From Patiria pectinifera (Eukaryota; Echinodermata; Asteroidea; Valvatida; Asterinidae), in contig CM057149.1 in the NCBI GenBank assembly GCA_029964075.1, forward strand, positions 7,202,465-7,266,464: a DNA stretch of 64,000 nucleotides, given 5' to 3'. The notes under the pieces were generated by a model. The model was not told the DNA's origin and searched no databases. It saw only the letters and a list, made by a program, of their open reading frames with translations. Shown here piece after piece: positions 12,301 to 21,058 of the stretch. Within the stretch, counting starts at the first letter, position 1, and every line of letters begins with the position of its first letter. The position numbers and the translations under genes are program-made.

Positions 12301-15300
12301 ACCATTACATAAATGTCCACATGCATAATTATCAAGCTATAAGTAAGAGAAACGTTTTCGCTATGTAGTAGGCACAACTTTCTTCATAACCTTACAGCTT
12401 TAGCATCAGATAGGTACCACGTGTCTTGGCAATCATTTGCCTTCTTGTTACAGAAGTTGCCCTTTTTGAGGCCGAGTTGTACCATAGAGCAAGGACCCAA
12501 GGAGTTCGTACTCCAAGACTTCAAAAGTAAAATGATCATCGCCGCGCTCGAAAGCTACAATAGAAAGCACCTGGTGCCAGCTTGCTCAGTTGCTCACTAC
12601 GCTAATCTCGACACAATAGAGATCCGCGCTCACTAATGCCAAAAAAGGAGTTTGCATGGCTTCGTAGACAGTACCATGGTAAATACGCATGCGCAGTTGT
12701 CATACATCGCTAAAAATGAATGATTTTGAAGTGTTTGTTCGGAGTTGGCTAATACTGGCTAACAATGTGGTCAACATCACTGAAACAATCATTTCATGAA
12801 GAACAAAATCCTCTGTACCTTTAGTGTGAAAACTTGCGAATTTTAAAAAAAAAACACACATTTCATCAATGATATATTGCCAATTAAAATGTCTGAAAAT
12901 ACATGAAAACTTATCTGAAAGAAATCCAATTTATCTCCAAATTACAGGGACAGATAACGCTTTTAAGCACCAACAACTGCACATTGCTAACTTGAGTTCA
13001 TAACTCACATCTAATAACTGCGCAGTTGTAAAAACCTATCTTGTCGTAAAATATATTTTTCAAAAAAGAGCAGCGACGTGACATGACTTATTATGCAGCA
13101 TATAGGGAGGTTGTTGGTTACCAACTAAAAAGGCGGCGACGATCATCGTGTTCAAAGGCCGCTGGCATTCACGCTTTGAATGGTCGAGGCTTGCGGTCAC
13201 AGTGCTGTAGCTATAGACATTCCCGAGGGATTGGTATGTTAATGGTCAAAATGTAAATCGCCCAAGAGTTCTGACCCCTTGGGTCCTTGCTCTGTGGTTG
13301 TACTTAGTTACCTCTGCTGCATCTGGAGGGTTGTCAACAGCCACGACAATCTGCCTATTGATGTCATTAGGGACCAGCACTTCACCAGGTTGGGGTTGGA
13401 GCTGAGGCTGGCATGAGTCTGGTCCTTGCATTGCAGTTCCTCGACTCTGGCGAAATCAAAAGAAAATATATGTCTGGGAAAGGTGGTGACTTATAGAACC
13501 TTTCACTGGGATCTACAGTGGCCCTGGAACGACACTTTAATGTTGACCTTTTCAATAAGAACCTTGTATTTTCTTAAAATGAACGTTGTATCTTTGCAAT
13601 ATGCAAGTTGCACGTTGCTTAACAGTCACATACGTACCTCTATCAGTACTGATATTTGATCAAATCAGACAGAACCAACTCATTGGAGAATATTATCGGA
13701 AGACTTCATCATTATACTTGTTTATAAACTACATTTGAATGCTGAGAATAGCCTATGTGATAAAAAGAAAGAAAATAGACAAATGTACACCACGATGACT
13801 GCATCTTGCGTAGCGGTTTCAGACTTACTAGGTACAGTGCATTGATAGCGTTTTGGGAATCCTTGGTTGCATTCACAATAACCTGGACTTACATATTGTC
13901 CTGTTATGATGATTTCATTCGGATTGGAGCACGTGGAGTTGTCATGAGCACATGTGTTTTCAAACAAACACCAATTACAGGCCCAGCGACTACCAACACA
14001 GGACACACAGCTGAAAAAGAAGCCCCCCAAAAATGACAAGTGAAATGAATTTGATAGTAACTCTGGGATTTTCTTTTTTACAGTTTTGCCCTTCATCTCA
14101 TACAGCGTGTCCCAAAAAAAATGTCCCTCTCATAGACCACATAATAATTACTAAAATCAAGTATTATACTCAATTAAGTTTACATAATTAGAAAGCCCAC
14201 TTAATTTTGTAGTTACTGTGAAAATTTCAAAGGTCTCGCTTCATTGGTTTTGAATACACAGGCTTTTATGTAACAGCAGTGCATTCTGGCCCATTCCAAG
14301 TTTGATAAAAAGAAATGCACACTACAGACATACCATACCTTATTCCATGCTTCACTTTTAATTCAACAACTGTGTTGATGTTTTTGTTATTGAGTAACTA
14401 AAGTCAAGTTCATTTACTTTTTAAATGAAAACTTATCAAAGTTCAGTTCCACTGGTCATGTTTGCTTTCACAGGGTGTGTTCCACTTATGGTTTGTCCTT
14501 CAATGTCCAGCTTGTAAACCTTTATTGTCCCCCTGCACGTCCTTCCACCTGCAAACTTGGAATGGGCTGAAAAGCACTGCTGTTACATAATAGACTGTGT
14601 ATTCAAAACCAATGAAGCGAGACCAATGAAATTTTCACAAAAGTTACAAAATTAAATGGGCTTTCTAAATCTGAACACTAAATTGAGAATAATACTTGAT
14701 TTTGGAATTAATTAAGCAGTCTATCAGAGGGACATTTTTTGGGGGACACGCTGTACACATTGCAGAGATTTTGTCAGAAGGCATTCACAGGCTTACTAGG
14801 TGGGACTCAAACCCAAGATTTTGTACTAAAAGTGCACGTCTAATTAACCACTCAACCACATGGCTAACAAGGGTTGGCTGTCCTTTTGAATATTGACCGA
14901 ACAAATTTCATCTCCCTCATGCAAAATCCATCAAAATCTGAAAATATGTTGTTTTTTCCTTCCAGAAGCAGGTACCCCATACTTCTTCTCCTGTGCAAGG
15001 GGAATTTGTATGGGTCTTTCTTCAGTAAGTGTCTACTTTCGGCCTTTTGAAAATTGTGAAAATAAGTTTTTCAAATGTTGAATTTCTTTCATAGCATGTT
15101 TTAATTATCTGATCATCATTCAATGTTCATTGTCGTAGCATAGGAAAAATGCAAAAGTCATATCCATTACACCTTTTGTGACGGAAATGACAATATTTGA
15201 ATAAATGTGAAGCTCAGTAAATTCAAATGAGAGCTCTTTATATTAGTATGAACATAGAATAATAACCAGTGAATAGAGGTTTTTTTTACATGATAAACCC

Positions 15301-18300
15301 AATCCATTATCATCCTAATTTTTTTCCATTACCGAGTAAAGAAAACGTCAAGAAATCATCTCCGTCACGGTAAACGTGACAGACCTGACTGAAATAAAAA
15401 TCAAACTCGTAAAACGCCACCTTCAGTTTGTTTGAAGCATGAAAATTTCAATCACTTTTGGTGGTATAATCACCATTTCGAGTTGCTTACTCTACAAATT
15501 ATGGCATATATGGACATTTTGAGGAATACCGCGGGACATTCGCTTTTAGGAGGTTTTGAGTGGGTATAGTATTAAAAGTATGAGCATTTTGTTCATTATT
15601 TTAAAGAGTTTTTAATGCTGCATATAATCCGAATCATGTTCAAGTTTATTTTACCGCTTAAAAATAAAATTTTTATCCTATATTTTTCGACTAAAATTGC
15701 GGGACATGAAAGTAGACACTTACTAAAAAAAATGTTTGTGTGTAAAACATAAATACTTACGTTTTGTGGGTGTCACATTCGTAGAAGCTGAAGTCGACAT
15801 CGACAACGTCCACACTTGTCTCTGTAGACATGACGCTCAGTGTAACTGTCACATGGTCTTCTGAATGACCAAGAAAGCAAATAAAATGAACCAATACAGC
15901 GTATGAGGTGAGAAAATTATAAAGGCTTGCATTGTGAAGTTAACAATTTACAGCTGCACCGTGTGCGTTTAACTTGCCTCCACTTGGTATTGCAGTTATG
16001 TTGTTTGCTGGTGGTGTCCTGCAATCGAAGCTATCTCCATTGTAGTTGGTTGCTTGGGTGCTGAACTGATCACCAAACCTACACACATACTGCTGGCCAT
16101 CAAGCAGATCTGGTAACTGCTGCACTGTCAACATTATCTATGTGTACAGAGCGAAGAAATACAGCCTAGCCAGAAAGAGGAATATTGGAGCAGGTTTGAA
16201 CGTGATCTGTAGCTTTAACCACAGTTCATCTGAATCTGATCCAATGCTGGTTGTCAACGATGCATATCTGGACTAATCTAGTCGACTGTTTGCAACCAAA
16301 TGAGCTTGGCAGCATCACTGGTTACAACAGCTGCAAGCATCACAATGCACAGCAGGGAGCCAGTACCAGAGGTTTTATGATAACAGTTTAACTAGAGACG
16401 CCTGAACGCTACATGTAATTTGCAGACATAAGTTACGTCACAAACCGACAACTAGTCGACTAATGGCCCTTGTTGGAACTTGCTACTGGTTTAGAATCAC
16501 TTCAAGTGGTCTGTGTTTTGTTTTCAGAGAATATTTTTTTCCGAGTAGGATTCTACTTCAGCGGGAAAAAATATAGCCCTGATACCATATACACATTTTT
16601 CTTCCTGTAAGTGTTCCACTTAAGTTGTGGAAATTAGAACAGGAAAATTCCTCAATAGATTCGGTGACTGTACCTGTTGATCAGTCAGCGTGATTGGCAG
16701 GCTGTTATGGGGAATGACTTGACTGATTTCAATGCACTGTGTATCGTTGTATGCCAACCAACGAGTCGACACATCCTGCAGCGGGCAGTCATGGTATCGG
16801 GTGCACCTTGATGGAATGGGATCAAACAAAATAAGGTGTTACTATATTATTTCAGAATGTTAAATATTTCCAGTACATCAACAGTGTACTGTTGATCTAA
16901 GGAAAATTTAAAAATTGCAACTTCCGGGGAAAAAAAAGCTTTTGAAGATTATCCCAAGCGATGTTATGTCCGAATTTCAGCCCAGGAAATAATTCTGGTT
17001 GAAATTGGGCATTTTGAAACTAGATTTTCAAACTCAAAATTTCAGTAAGCAAAGAAATTTCAAGAGCAAAGAAATGACTCCACAAGGATACACATTTCAG
17101 TATGTGTGTTTCACATGATCTTAACTTATTTGAAAATATGTATCACATTTTTTATGATTTACATTTAACATCTGGGTTGTTTTTAAACAAACCCTGTAAT
17201 GAGGCGACATATGTATACACAGCTATAGAGAAACATCGCCTGTGACTAACCTTCTTTCCAGAGTGCACCATCCACAGTGTGGGTCTCCATCATTCCCTGC
17301 ATCAGTCCCGATACACGCCTCGCAGGTTGTGTACCGATCACAATTCTCAGGTTGCATCTTGACCAACTGTACAAGGAATAATCGCACCCTGAAATCTGAG
17401 ACGTCTTTCCTTAAAGACTTATGACTGTTGACCCCAAATGCCGCTCGTGATGACATGCCGAGAGGCAATCAACAGGCAAAACAGACAACCAAGCATCTTT
17501 CTCACATCATTTTTCCCAACATTAAACATTTATGTCAACACTTTTACAACACTCATTTTTGTTCAGAGATATACTAAAGAATAGAACAGGTTGCTAAAAG
17601 TCAGTCTCACTTGACCACATGATCAAATTTTGGTCTTAATGCATTACGTGCACAAACAAGCATTCTTTTTATCTTCATTCACAGTCACAGAATTAGGAAA
17701 AAAAATAATTTCGGCTATCATTTTGTAAGCTGAGAACAGCTGTTTATTTGATTTCTGAATAGATTTCAAATTCCCTCTTTGTCAGTTTGAGCTAAGCGTT
17801 AAATTAAAGGAAGAGGGATAATGTTTCGTTTCCTTTCCCCAGACATTTGGAAAATATACATAATTTGTTTGAGCATATAAAAATACCTTTTGTTCAGTGA
17901 GCACATGAATCACTCCACTTGTCTCATTGATCTTGATGTCTGTCAGTACTGGACTGGTGTCTAGAGAAACTCTGTCACACAATCTGGCTGTAATATTACT
18001 TTCCATGTAAACCTAAAACATGTACACAAGAAATATTTACAACATTTACTCACAGAATGAATAACCATCAACTAATTTGAAACGAAAAGGGTTTTCCTAA
18101 ACACTCTTTGTGTACAGACAGCTGATATTTCGCCTAAAAGTACATGTAGTATCTGCTTGAATTGATGAGTTGGCTTGATATTAGCAAACGTTCCATACTC
18201 AAAGTTAATTGTGTTTTTGGTAGTTTTGTTTTTTCCTCAAAGATTTGTCATACATGCACTTGTTCAATTACCTCCGCCAAAGAGGTTATGTTTTCATCCG

Positions 18301-20874
18301 CGTTGGTTTGTTGGTTGATTGGTTTGCCTGTGAACAAGACAACTCAAAAAGTTATGGACGGATTTTCATGAAAAATTTATTGGAGGTGGTCCTTGGTACA
18401 AGTACACATCGATTAGATTTTGGAAGTGATCTGGACATGGGTCTTTTTTAAGGATTCTTTACCATTTTTATGTGCGAAAGTGGAGCCTCTGTTTTACGAC
18501 CCTAATGTAAACAAGCACAGTCAACCAGGGTGACCGTATGGAAATGGCACAATGCTGCTAGATGCACTTTAAAAAATCTGCTGGTTACTGTTTTTTTTAA
18601 TATAGAAATAGAGGTACTATGAGCAATCCTCTTCACATTTTAAATGTGCAATTAAATACGGAAGTCCAGTGAATATGCCAATATTTCTTTGGGGGGTACT
18701 GACACTAAGGCGTGGAATTGTTTAACCTTGGCGGAGGTTTGCGCTCTCTGAGTGCCTTCTAGTTCCTTATATTTTGGCCTTTGGCACATACACAGACTTT
18801 ATTTAAATGAGAACATCTGAAAATTCCCCGTATTTATCCCAAGATATTAAGAAAGTATCGTATTCATCATCACAACACACCATTTAAAAAATGTCTTACC
18901 TTCAGTAGATCTCCACTTGATGTCCCAATGAAAGCCACAGTGTGGTTGACTTCAATGCTGGTGATGATGGATGACATCAGAGTACCTGGAGAACATTAAA
19001 ACATTTTTTACATATATTTCATCAATTGATGATCAACTGTGAGTTAAAACAAATAATTGAATCAAAGTTTACCTGGTAATTCCAGCACAGCTGTAGATGG
19101 CACTGGACTGATGCCCTTGGCATACTTGAACAGTGGCACCTGAGCAGCATCATTTGTTACAGGAATGCAAAAGTATCGGTCTAAGATGGGAATCTGTGGA
19201 TTGTAAACAAGCACAACTTGCTATTAAATGTAATGTTTGCAGGAATTTTGGTCTGTTTTATTTTTAAATTCCATTTATTTGTGCAAGGTTGGATATGTTG
19301 GTCTTACAGTACAGGTATACAGGCTGAGAAAAACAAATTATCATTTTTTTTGCAATAATTTGATGTGCAACAGTGCTCCCTTGAGTCACTTTGAATCCAG
19401 ACATGGGATTTAATTTCTGCCTCAAACATAAATGATGTTCATTTATGTTTGAGCTTCCTCTTTGGGCAAACACAATCTACAAGGAGAACCATGCCACTAG
19501 TTCCAGTCCTGTTGGTGCTGGTTCAAAGAGATATGATTGCACCAAGAAATGTAGGCATAGTTGCCTATATCATCTAATTCACCTTACTATGTGTGGAAAT
19601 TGCTGGGTGCAATACTGGCTAATTTGGTGGACGTTAATTTCAATGAGAGGTGTTGTAATGTCATTTTTCTCTTGGGAAAGTAACAATGTGAATCTAACAA
19701 AGGAAATAGGTTTGGCCTGTTGACTTACCCCAAAGCTACTACAGAAAGAACCCTCCAAATAGTCAACAGAGTAGGTATTTCCATTCTGAATACATCCCCG
19801 CACTGCTTCTCTGAAGGCATCCAAGATATCCGTCATCCTGTACACACACAATGCTGAGTGATCGATGGGTACATCACTGGTACCCGGAGCTCCTTGGTTC
19901 TTGGCAAACACAGCATACAGCACCTGCTCGTCTGCAGTGAGACCCAATGATGCCGCTAGATCAGGTCCTGCTGGTCCAAAGTGAGCTGCTTGCACCAAGC
20001 TGTACACACTGCCATCTGATCCACTGCACTGTAGGGTAATTTCTGTGTAGGCGTCTAGGTTTGTATGGGCGTGACAGACTCTGCTCATCTTAGAAACAAA
20101 CTGGGCAGAATTCGTCAAATCTTCCTTCTGCGAGGTGACAAAGTATGTGAATCCCCTATAACCAAATGCTAAGACGTACTTGATGAGAAAATTGTTTATC
20201 CCAGCAGCAGCTGTGAAAACAATGCTATTGTCATTTTGCACTGCTGATAAGAAATTAGCCATTTCCAGGCTCCTTCTTGTGATTGCCGGAAAGACTCCTC
20301 CGCTTTCAAGATTTTGACCAGTATATGAAACTCCGACATAAAGCATTTGATTTCCACCTCTTCCTTGTGCAATCACACTAACAGTAGATGCAGCCTCAAA
20401 TCCCGCAACGTAAGGAACTGACTCCATCACCACGTCATGAATATCCTCTAATTGTCGTAGCTGACAAATACCATCGTACACACCACCACAGGTTATCAAA
20501 CTTCTTGGCCGAGTACTGTCAACTACCAGTATCTTGTTGTAGTTGTTTGTGCGGAGGCAAGGCATCACACTATCTGGCCTGCTGTCATTACAGGTTGTAA
20601 CATTCTGTATCTCTCCCAAACTACCATTCAACTTGTACAACCAATTTACAGCTCCAACATAGACATCGCCATGATCACTCAAGGTGAAATGGTTGAACTT
20701 TGATGCACGGCTTTGAGGTTCATCCAAAATGTCAGGATTGTCAAAGCTGGCCAACTCATAGTCTGCCAGATTCCCAAGGCACTCTGCTGATGCTATACGA
20801 ACATTCACACAGATGATGCTCAAAATCAGACAGAATGCCCACAACAGGCTGGTGTGTCTCCTACAGGACTCCAT
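3278..20874 (-). CDS. plexin-like gene 1, lacking the cytoplasmic RasGAP region
   Basis: Plexins are single-pass receptors for semaphorins; the ectodomain binds ligand and the intracellular split RasGAP/RBD region signals. Here 22 exons join in one frame (1,365 aa). A hydrophobic signal peptide (about 1-30) is followed by the Sema domain (about 35-490, with GDVYVGAVN), PSI1 (about 498-545), PSI2 (about 663-690), PSI3 (about 818-860), IPT/TIG repeats (about 878-1259) and a membrane helix (about 1283-1307). The KKHKRSQK stop-transfer motif and a tail of about 58 residues then end in TAA. Human plexins continue for about 600 residues with the GAP; no such exons lie downstream. The start is the first ATG before a signal peptide, with a probable 5' UTR intron ending at 20934. 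All junctions are GT-AG except two GC-AG. Function as decoy or co-receptor is inference. Confidence 0.88.
3854..3872. repeat. (CA)n microsatellite
   Basis: Simple CA tract after a run of nine or more G in the intron between exons 22 and 21. The same tract, with a slightly different flank, is near 32842 in unit B. Confidence 0.9.
4010..4460. repeat. foldback element in the gene 1 intron
   Basis: Arms at about 4022-4185 and 4294-4453 are near-perfect reverse complements, separated by about 110 bp. Short direct repeats reading TATCCTTGTGGAGAC lie just left of it. Related fragments occur at about 16960-17100 and 46000-46190, so it belongs to a dispersed non-autonomous family. The copy at about 33000-33440 shows it was present before the 29-kb duplication. 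Confidence 0.8.
4906..5140 (-). CDS. plexin-like 1 exon 21 (stalk end, TM, juxtamembrane)
   Basis: 235 nt. It encodes the end of the last IPT fold, then the helix around LLIPLVCSVSACVLLLIVLL and the basic stop-transfer motif KKHKRSQK, followed by a hydrophilic tail. The exon appears identical to 33891-34125 in gene 2. Confidence 0.9.
5385..5600 (-). mobile_element. tRNA-derived SINE-like sequence
   Basis: On the minus strand a B-box-like GGATCGAGTCC (complement of 5533-5543; GGTTCGAGTCC in the unit B copy) lies in a tRNA-like context, with a weaker A-box region upstream. No intact tRNA fold was traced. It sits in the intron between exons 21 and 20 and is shared by both units. Confidence 0.5.
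5750..6150. repeat. tandem repeat of about 82 bp, GCACCAAA/GTACACCA rich
   Basis: About two and a half units of roughly 82 bp (starting near 5960, 6041 and 6123) follow a palindrome-rich stretch around TGTGGTGTACACCA. Open frames on both strands here come from the repeat, not from a gene. Unit B holds a rearranged version at about 34735-35125. Confidence 0.75.
6431..6607 (-). CDS. plexin-like 1 exon 20 (last IPT segment)
   Basis: 177 nt, 59 codons, phase 0 at both ends. It begins GARLNQAITNEEVTVYVG, the IPT pattern that matches the LKGRNL...V.IG segment of known plexins. Confidence 0.88.
6711..6986 (-). CDS. plexin-like 1 exon 19 (IPT)
   Basis: 276 nt, 92 codons. It contains C-T-S-P, the GFIMDAVEAL segment (GFVMDNVRAL in vertebrate plexins) and EYYPFNDP. 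It differs from the gene 2 exon by about two bases, one changing D to N. Confidence 0.9.
7201..7300 (-). CDS. plexin-like 1 exon 18 (IPT)
   Basis: 100 nt, encoding GGRELTVNGSGFSIIQ and a following Y-G-D-N; this is the S-G-G-T-x-L-T-V-x-G signature of an IPT domain start. Confidence 0.88.
7499..7669 (-). CDS. plexin-like 1 exon 17 (IPT)
   Basis: 171 nt. It reads RVTDDSITCITS, then an NVSFDGAER strand and the linker VEEINPSTSVLA. It follows exon 16 only through a GC donor; every GT choice brings a stop into frame. Confidence 0.85.
8041..8045 (-). other. GC-AG splice donor of exon 16
   Basis: The exon ends GGCAG and the intron starts GCGAGT, close to the AG|GCAAGT consensus of GC-AG introns. 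The nearby GT (three bases further) would join exon 17 in a frame with TGA after four codons. The same arrangement is kept in gene 2. Confidence 0.65.
8046..8182 (-). CDS. plexin-like 1 exon 16 (IPT)
   Basis: 137 nt, starting NPMIDDINPKMGPQSGGTRL, the classic beginning of a plexin IPT domain (P-x-x-G-P-x-S-G-G-T). The acceptor chosen, TCCCAG, keeps spacing to exon 15 like that of known plexins; an upstream AG in the same frame would add about 14 residues. Confidence 0.82.
8293..8545 (-). mobile_element. tRNA-derived SINE with intact A and B boxes
   Basis: The minus strand carries TGGCGTAGCGG (complement of 8513-8523), matching the Pol III A box, and GGTTCGAATCC (complement of 8471-8481), a perfect B box. 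A tail follows with the TTTTCCTCCCAC stretch seen in several invertebrate SINE families. It lies in the intron between exons 16 and 15 and is shared with unit B (37277-37529). Confidence 0.75.
8961..9096 (-). CDS. plexin-like 1 exon 15 (end of first IPT)
   Basis: 136 nt. It encodes VSCRTPGET, a basic TRRRRD turn and the closing strand GNVTFGYK, typical of an IPT end (F-x-Y). Confidence 0.86.
9646..9794 (-). CDS. plexin-like 1 exon 14 (first IPT start)
   Basis: 149 nt. VYPLFGPTEGNTLLTVSGTD matches the vertebrate VYPLxGPxEGGTxVTIxG pattern that opens the first plexin IPT. Confidence 0.9.
9880..10320. repeat. hairpin-rich intronic element
   Basis: It contains an exact 22-bp inverted repeat (10236-10257 against 10296-10317), plus multiple copies of TTCGTGGAG/CTCCACGAA-type words (around 9900 and 10180). 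It resembles a non-autonomous DNA element; termini were not fixed. The copy in unit B is at about 38860-39297. Confidence 0.6.
10531..10724 (-). CDS. plexin-like 1 exon 13 (PSI3)
   Basis: 194 nt. LYKCEVLRPDCSRC followed by LGCMWCGDTCGV is a PSI domain (C...C-x-x-C...C-x-W-C...C), matching the third plexin PSI, which is preceded by VxLYKC in vertebrates. Confidence 0.9.
10882..11189. mobile_element. MITE with CAAGGGCGGATCCAG termini
   Basis: Ends are 10882-10896 and, inverted, 11175-11189 (one mismatch). The inside has the GGGGCCCGCTgaAGGGCCCC palindrome and G-rich flanks. Similar internal sequence recurs inverted at about 56930-57000 and 61380-61900. The unit B copy is 39862-40174, so the insertion predates the duplication. 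Confidence 0.75.
11315..11420 (-). CDS. plexin-like 1 exon 12
   Basis: 106 nt encoding YTYTSPDQELNASLTLQW and DRYNFTG, the ligand-side linker before PSI3 (equivalent to the LPVNLSVVW segment of vertebrate plexins). A decayed paralogue lies at 272-367. Confidence 0.87.
11690..11770 (-). mobile_element. tRNA-like SINE relic
   Basis: The minus strand contains CGGCCAAGTGG (A-box-like) and GGTTCAAACCC (B-box-like) at normal spacing. No acceptor-stem pairing was traced. A mutated counterpart is at about 40680-40745. Confidence 0.45.
11865..11954 (-). CDS. plexin-like 1 exon 11
   Basis: 90 nt, 30 codons, phase 0: SFQCSLDVEGSTQSVAATRV and a closing L-T-C-G. It corresponds to the YECLFxIxG...LxC segment between PSI2 and PSI3 of plexins. 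Confidence 0.87.
12426..13298. mobile_element. insertion private to gene 1 with inverted ends
   Basis: Compared with unit B (around 41398), about 870 bp are extra in this intron. The piece from 12481 starts ACCATAGAGCAAGGACCCAA and its end at 13298, inverted, reads ACCACAGAGCAAGGACCCAA. The left 55 bases (12426-12480) fall outside those inverted ends and are unexplained. No transposase reading frame was seen. Either a post-duplication insertion in gene 1 or a clean loss in gene 2. Confidence 0.6.
13312..13446 (-). CDS. plexin-like 1 exon 10
   Basis: 135 nt, 45 codons. GPDSCQPQ, then GEVLVPNDINRQIVVAVDN, matches the C-P-Q...VPVGVVKPITL segment after plexin PSI2. Confidence 0.85.
13893..14010 (-). 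CDS. plexin-like 1 exon 9 (PSI2)
   Basis: 118 nt. CVSCVGSRWACNWCLFENTC has the PSI cysteine and tryptophan pattern; it ends TGQY before GTAAGT. The counterpart is 42047-42164. Confidence 0.88.
14103..14753. mobile_element. mariner-like foldback MITE, TA target duplication
   Basis: Starts CAGCGTGTCCC and ends with its inverse, flanked by TA on both sides (14101-14102, 14754-14755). Most of its length is one long imperfect palindrome. It is absent from the matching intron of gene 2. The TA target is typical of Tc1/mariner elements; no transposase is present. Confidence 0.8.
14800..14885 (-). mobile_element. tRNA-like SINE or tRNA relic
   Basis: Minus strand TGGTTGAGTGG (complement of 14848-14858) and GGTTTGAGTCC (complement of 14803-14813) match the A and B boxes at tRNA spacing. 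The acceptor stem does not pair convincingly, so a SINE head or decayed tRNA is more likely than a working tRNA. Confidence 0.5.
14890..15750. other. intron sequence without recognised features
   Basis: Between exons 9 and 8. No coding signal was found. A stretch around 15530-15720 (ATACCGCGGGACAT, GTAGACACTTACT) has a diverged counterpart at about 42600-42840 in gene 2, so the intron is homologous but well diverged. Confidence 0.5.
15761..15860 (-). CDS. plexin-like 1 exon 8
   Basis: 100 nt: DHVTVTLSVMSTETSVDV and FSFYECDTHKT, matching the DHVVVPLSL...NFSFYDC segment between PSI1 and PSI2 of plexins. Confidence 0.88.
15976..15977 (-). other. GC-AG splice donor of exon 7
   Basis: The exon ends GGAG and the intron begins GCAAGT, the textbook GC-AG consensus. 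This yields ...PSGEDHVTV, as expected for a plexin. The nearby GT (four bases further) gives the wrong phase. Gene 2 keeps the same donor (43111-43112). Confidence 0.75.
15978..16137 (-). CDS. plexin-like 1 exon 7
   Basis: 160 nt. LTVQQLPDLLDGQQYVCRF and FDCRTPP match the LPxLxxGExYxCxF...CxTPP segment after PSI1. Confidence 0.87.
16674..16806 (-). CDS. plexin-like 1 exon 6 (end of PSI1)
   Basis: 133 nt, CTRYHDCP then RWLAYNDTQCIEISQVIP; PSI1 closes here (R-C...W). The acceptor ATCAAG completes the split arginine codon from exon 5. Confidence 0.85.
17251..17366 (-). CDS. plexin-like 1 exon 5 (PSI1)
   Basis: 116 nt: ENCDRYTTCEACIGT and DPHCGWCTLERR, the canonical PSI cysteine framework with G-W-C. 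This is the last exon where genes 1 and 2 stay clearly similar (ENCGGYTTCETC in gene 2). Confidence 0.9.
17887..18012 (-). CDS. plexin-like 1 exon 4 (Sema end)
   Basis: 126 nt, 42 codons, VYMESNITARLCDRVSLDTS and HVLTEQK, the last Sema blade strand (LYVLTEKQV in known plexins). Confidence 0.87.
18271..18763. mobile_element. Helitron-like non-autonomous element
   Basis: Begins CCTCCGCCAAAGAGGTTATG and ends CCTTGGCGGAGG, then the short hairpin GCGCTCTCTGAGTGC followed closely by CTAGT, the form of a Helitron 3' end. The same terminal words are widespread in marine animal genomes. Classification is inference. Confidence 0.5.
18900..18985 (-). CDS. plexin-like 1 exon 3 (Sema)
   Basis: 86 nt: TLMSSIITSIEVNHTVAFIG, then TSSGDLLK, matching the TAVFLGTxxGxLLK strand of plexin Sema domains. 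In gene 2 it is fused to exon 2 without an intron. Confidence 0.88.
19073..19193 (-). CDS. plexin-like 1 exon 2 (Sema)
   Basis: 121 nt, IPILDRYFCIPVTNDAAQVP, phase 0 in and phase 1 out. Confidence 0.85.
19421..19453. repeat. perfect 15-3-15 inverted repeat
   Basis: CTCAAACATAAATGA and its exact complement are separated by three bases in the first coding intron of gene 1. Purpose unknown; it could be a small hairpin or chance. Confidence 0.8.
19729..20874 (-). CDS. plexin-like 1 exon 1 (signal peptide and Sema core)
   Basis: 1,146 nt, 382 codons in one exon, as in vertebrate plexins. It begins MESCRRHTSLLWAF with a hydrophobic core to about residue 30, then GDVYVGAVNWLYKL, TCGGVYDGICQLRQL and YFVTSQ. 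Donor GTAAGT. Gene 2 exon 1 aligns over its whole length but at only about half identity by eye. Confidence 0.93.
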
Positions 20875-20933
20875 AGTGCTGAGAAGATGTCAAAGGCACC
20901 TTGTTAACAGAATCCTTGAGCAGACGGTAGTCT

Positions 20934-20948
20934 CTACAAAAAAGAAAG
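20934..20948 (-). other. probable 5' UTR intron acceptor of gene 1
   Basis: The minus strand reads TTTCTTTTTTGTAG 59 bases upstream of the ATG, a strong polypyrimidine-AG. The first non-coding exon and promoter should lie further right, beyond or inside the transposon at 21059-22740. Confidence 0.55.
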
Positions 20949-21058
20949 AAAACAGTATAAACCAATTCATAATTAATGAGAACAAACAGGTTTCGTTGGG
21001 GGGCTATGCCATAAAATAGGTAACATATATTTTAGAAAGGTGGCGCTTTTATGCAAAC

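Noticed and set aside
13722..13892. Extension of exon 9 (CECNQGFP...) as coding
   Set aside because: It lies past a strong GTAAGT donor and the gene 2 counterpart is interrupted by an insertion; not kept in frame.
19445..19723. Plus-strand ORF opposite exon 1 and its intron
   Set aside because: Lies mostly in intron, with no domain; a chance frame.
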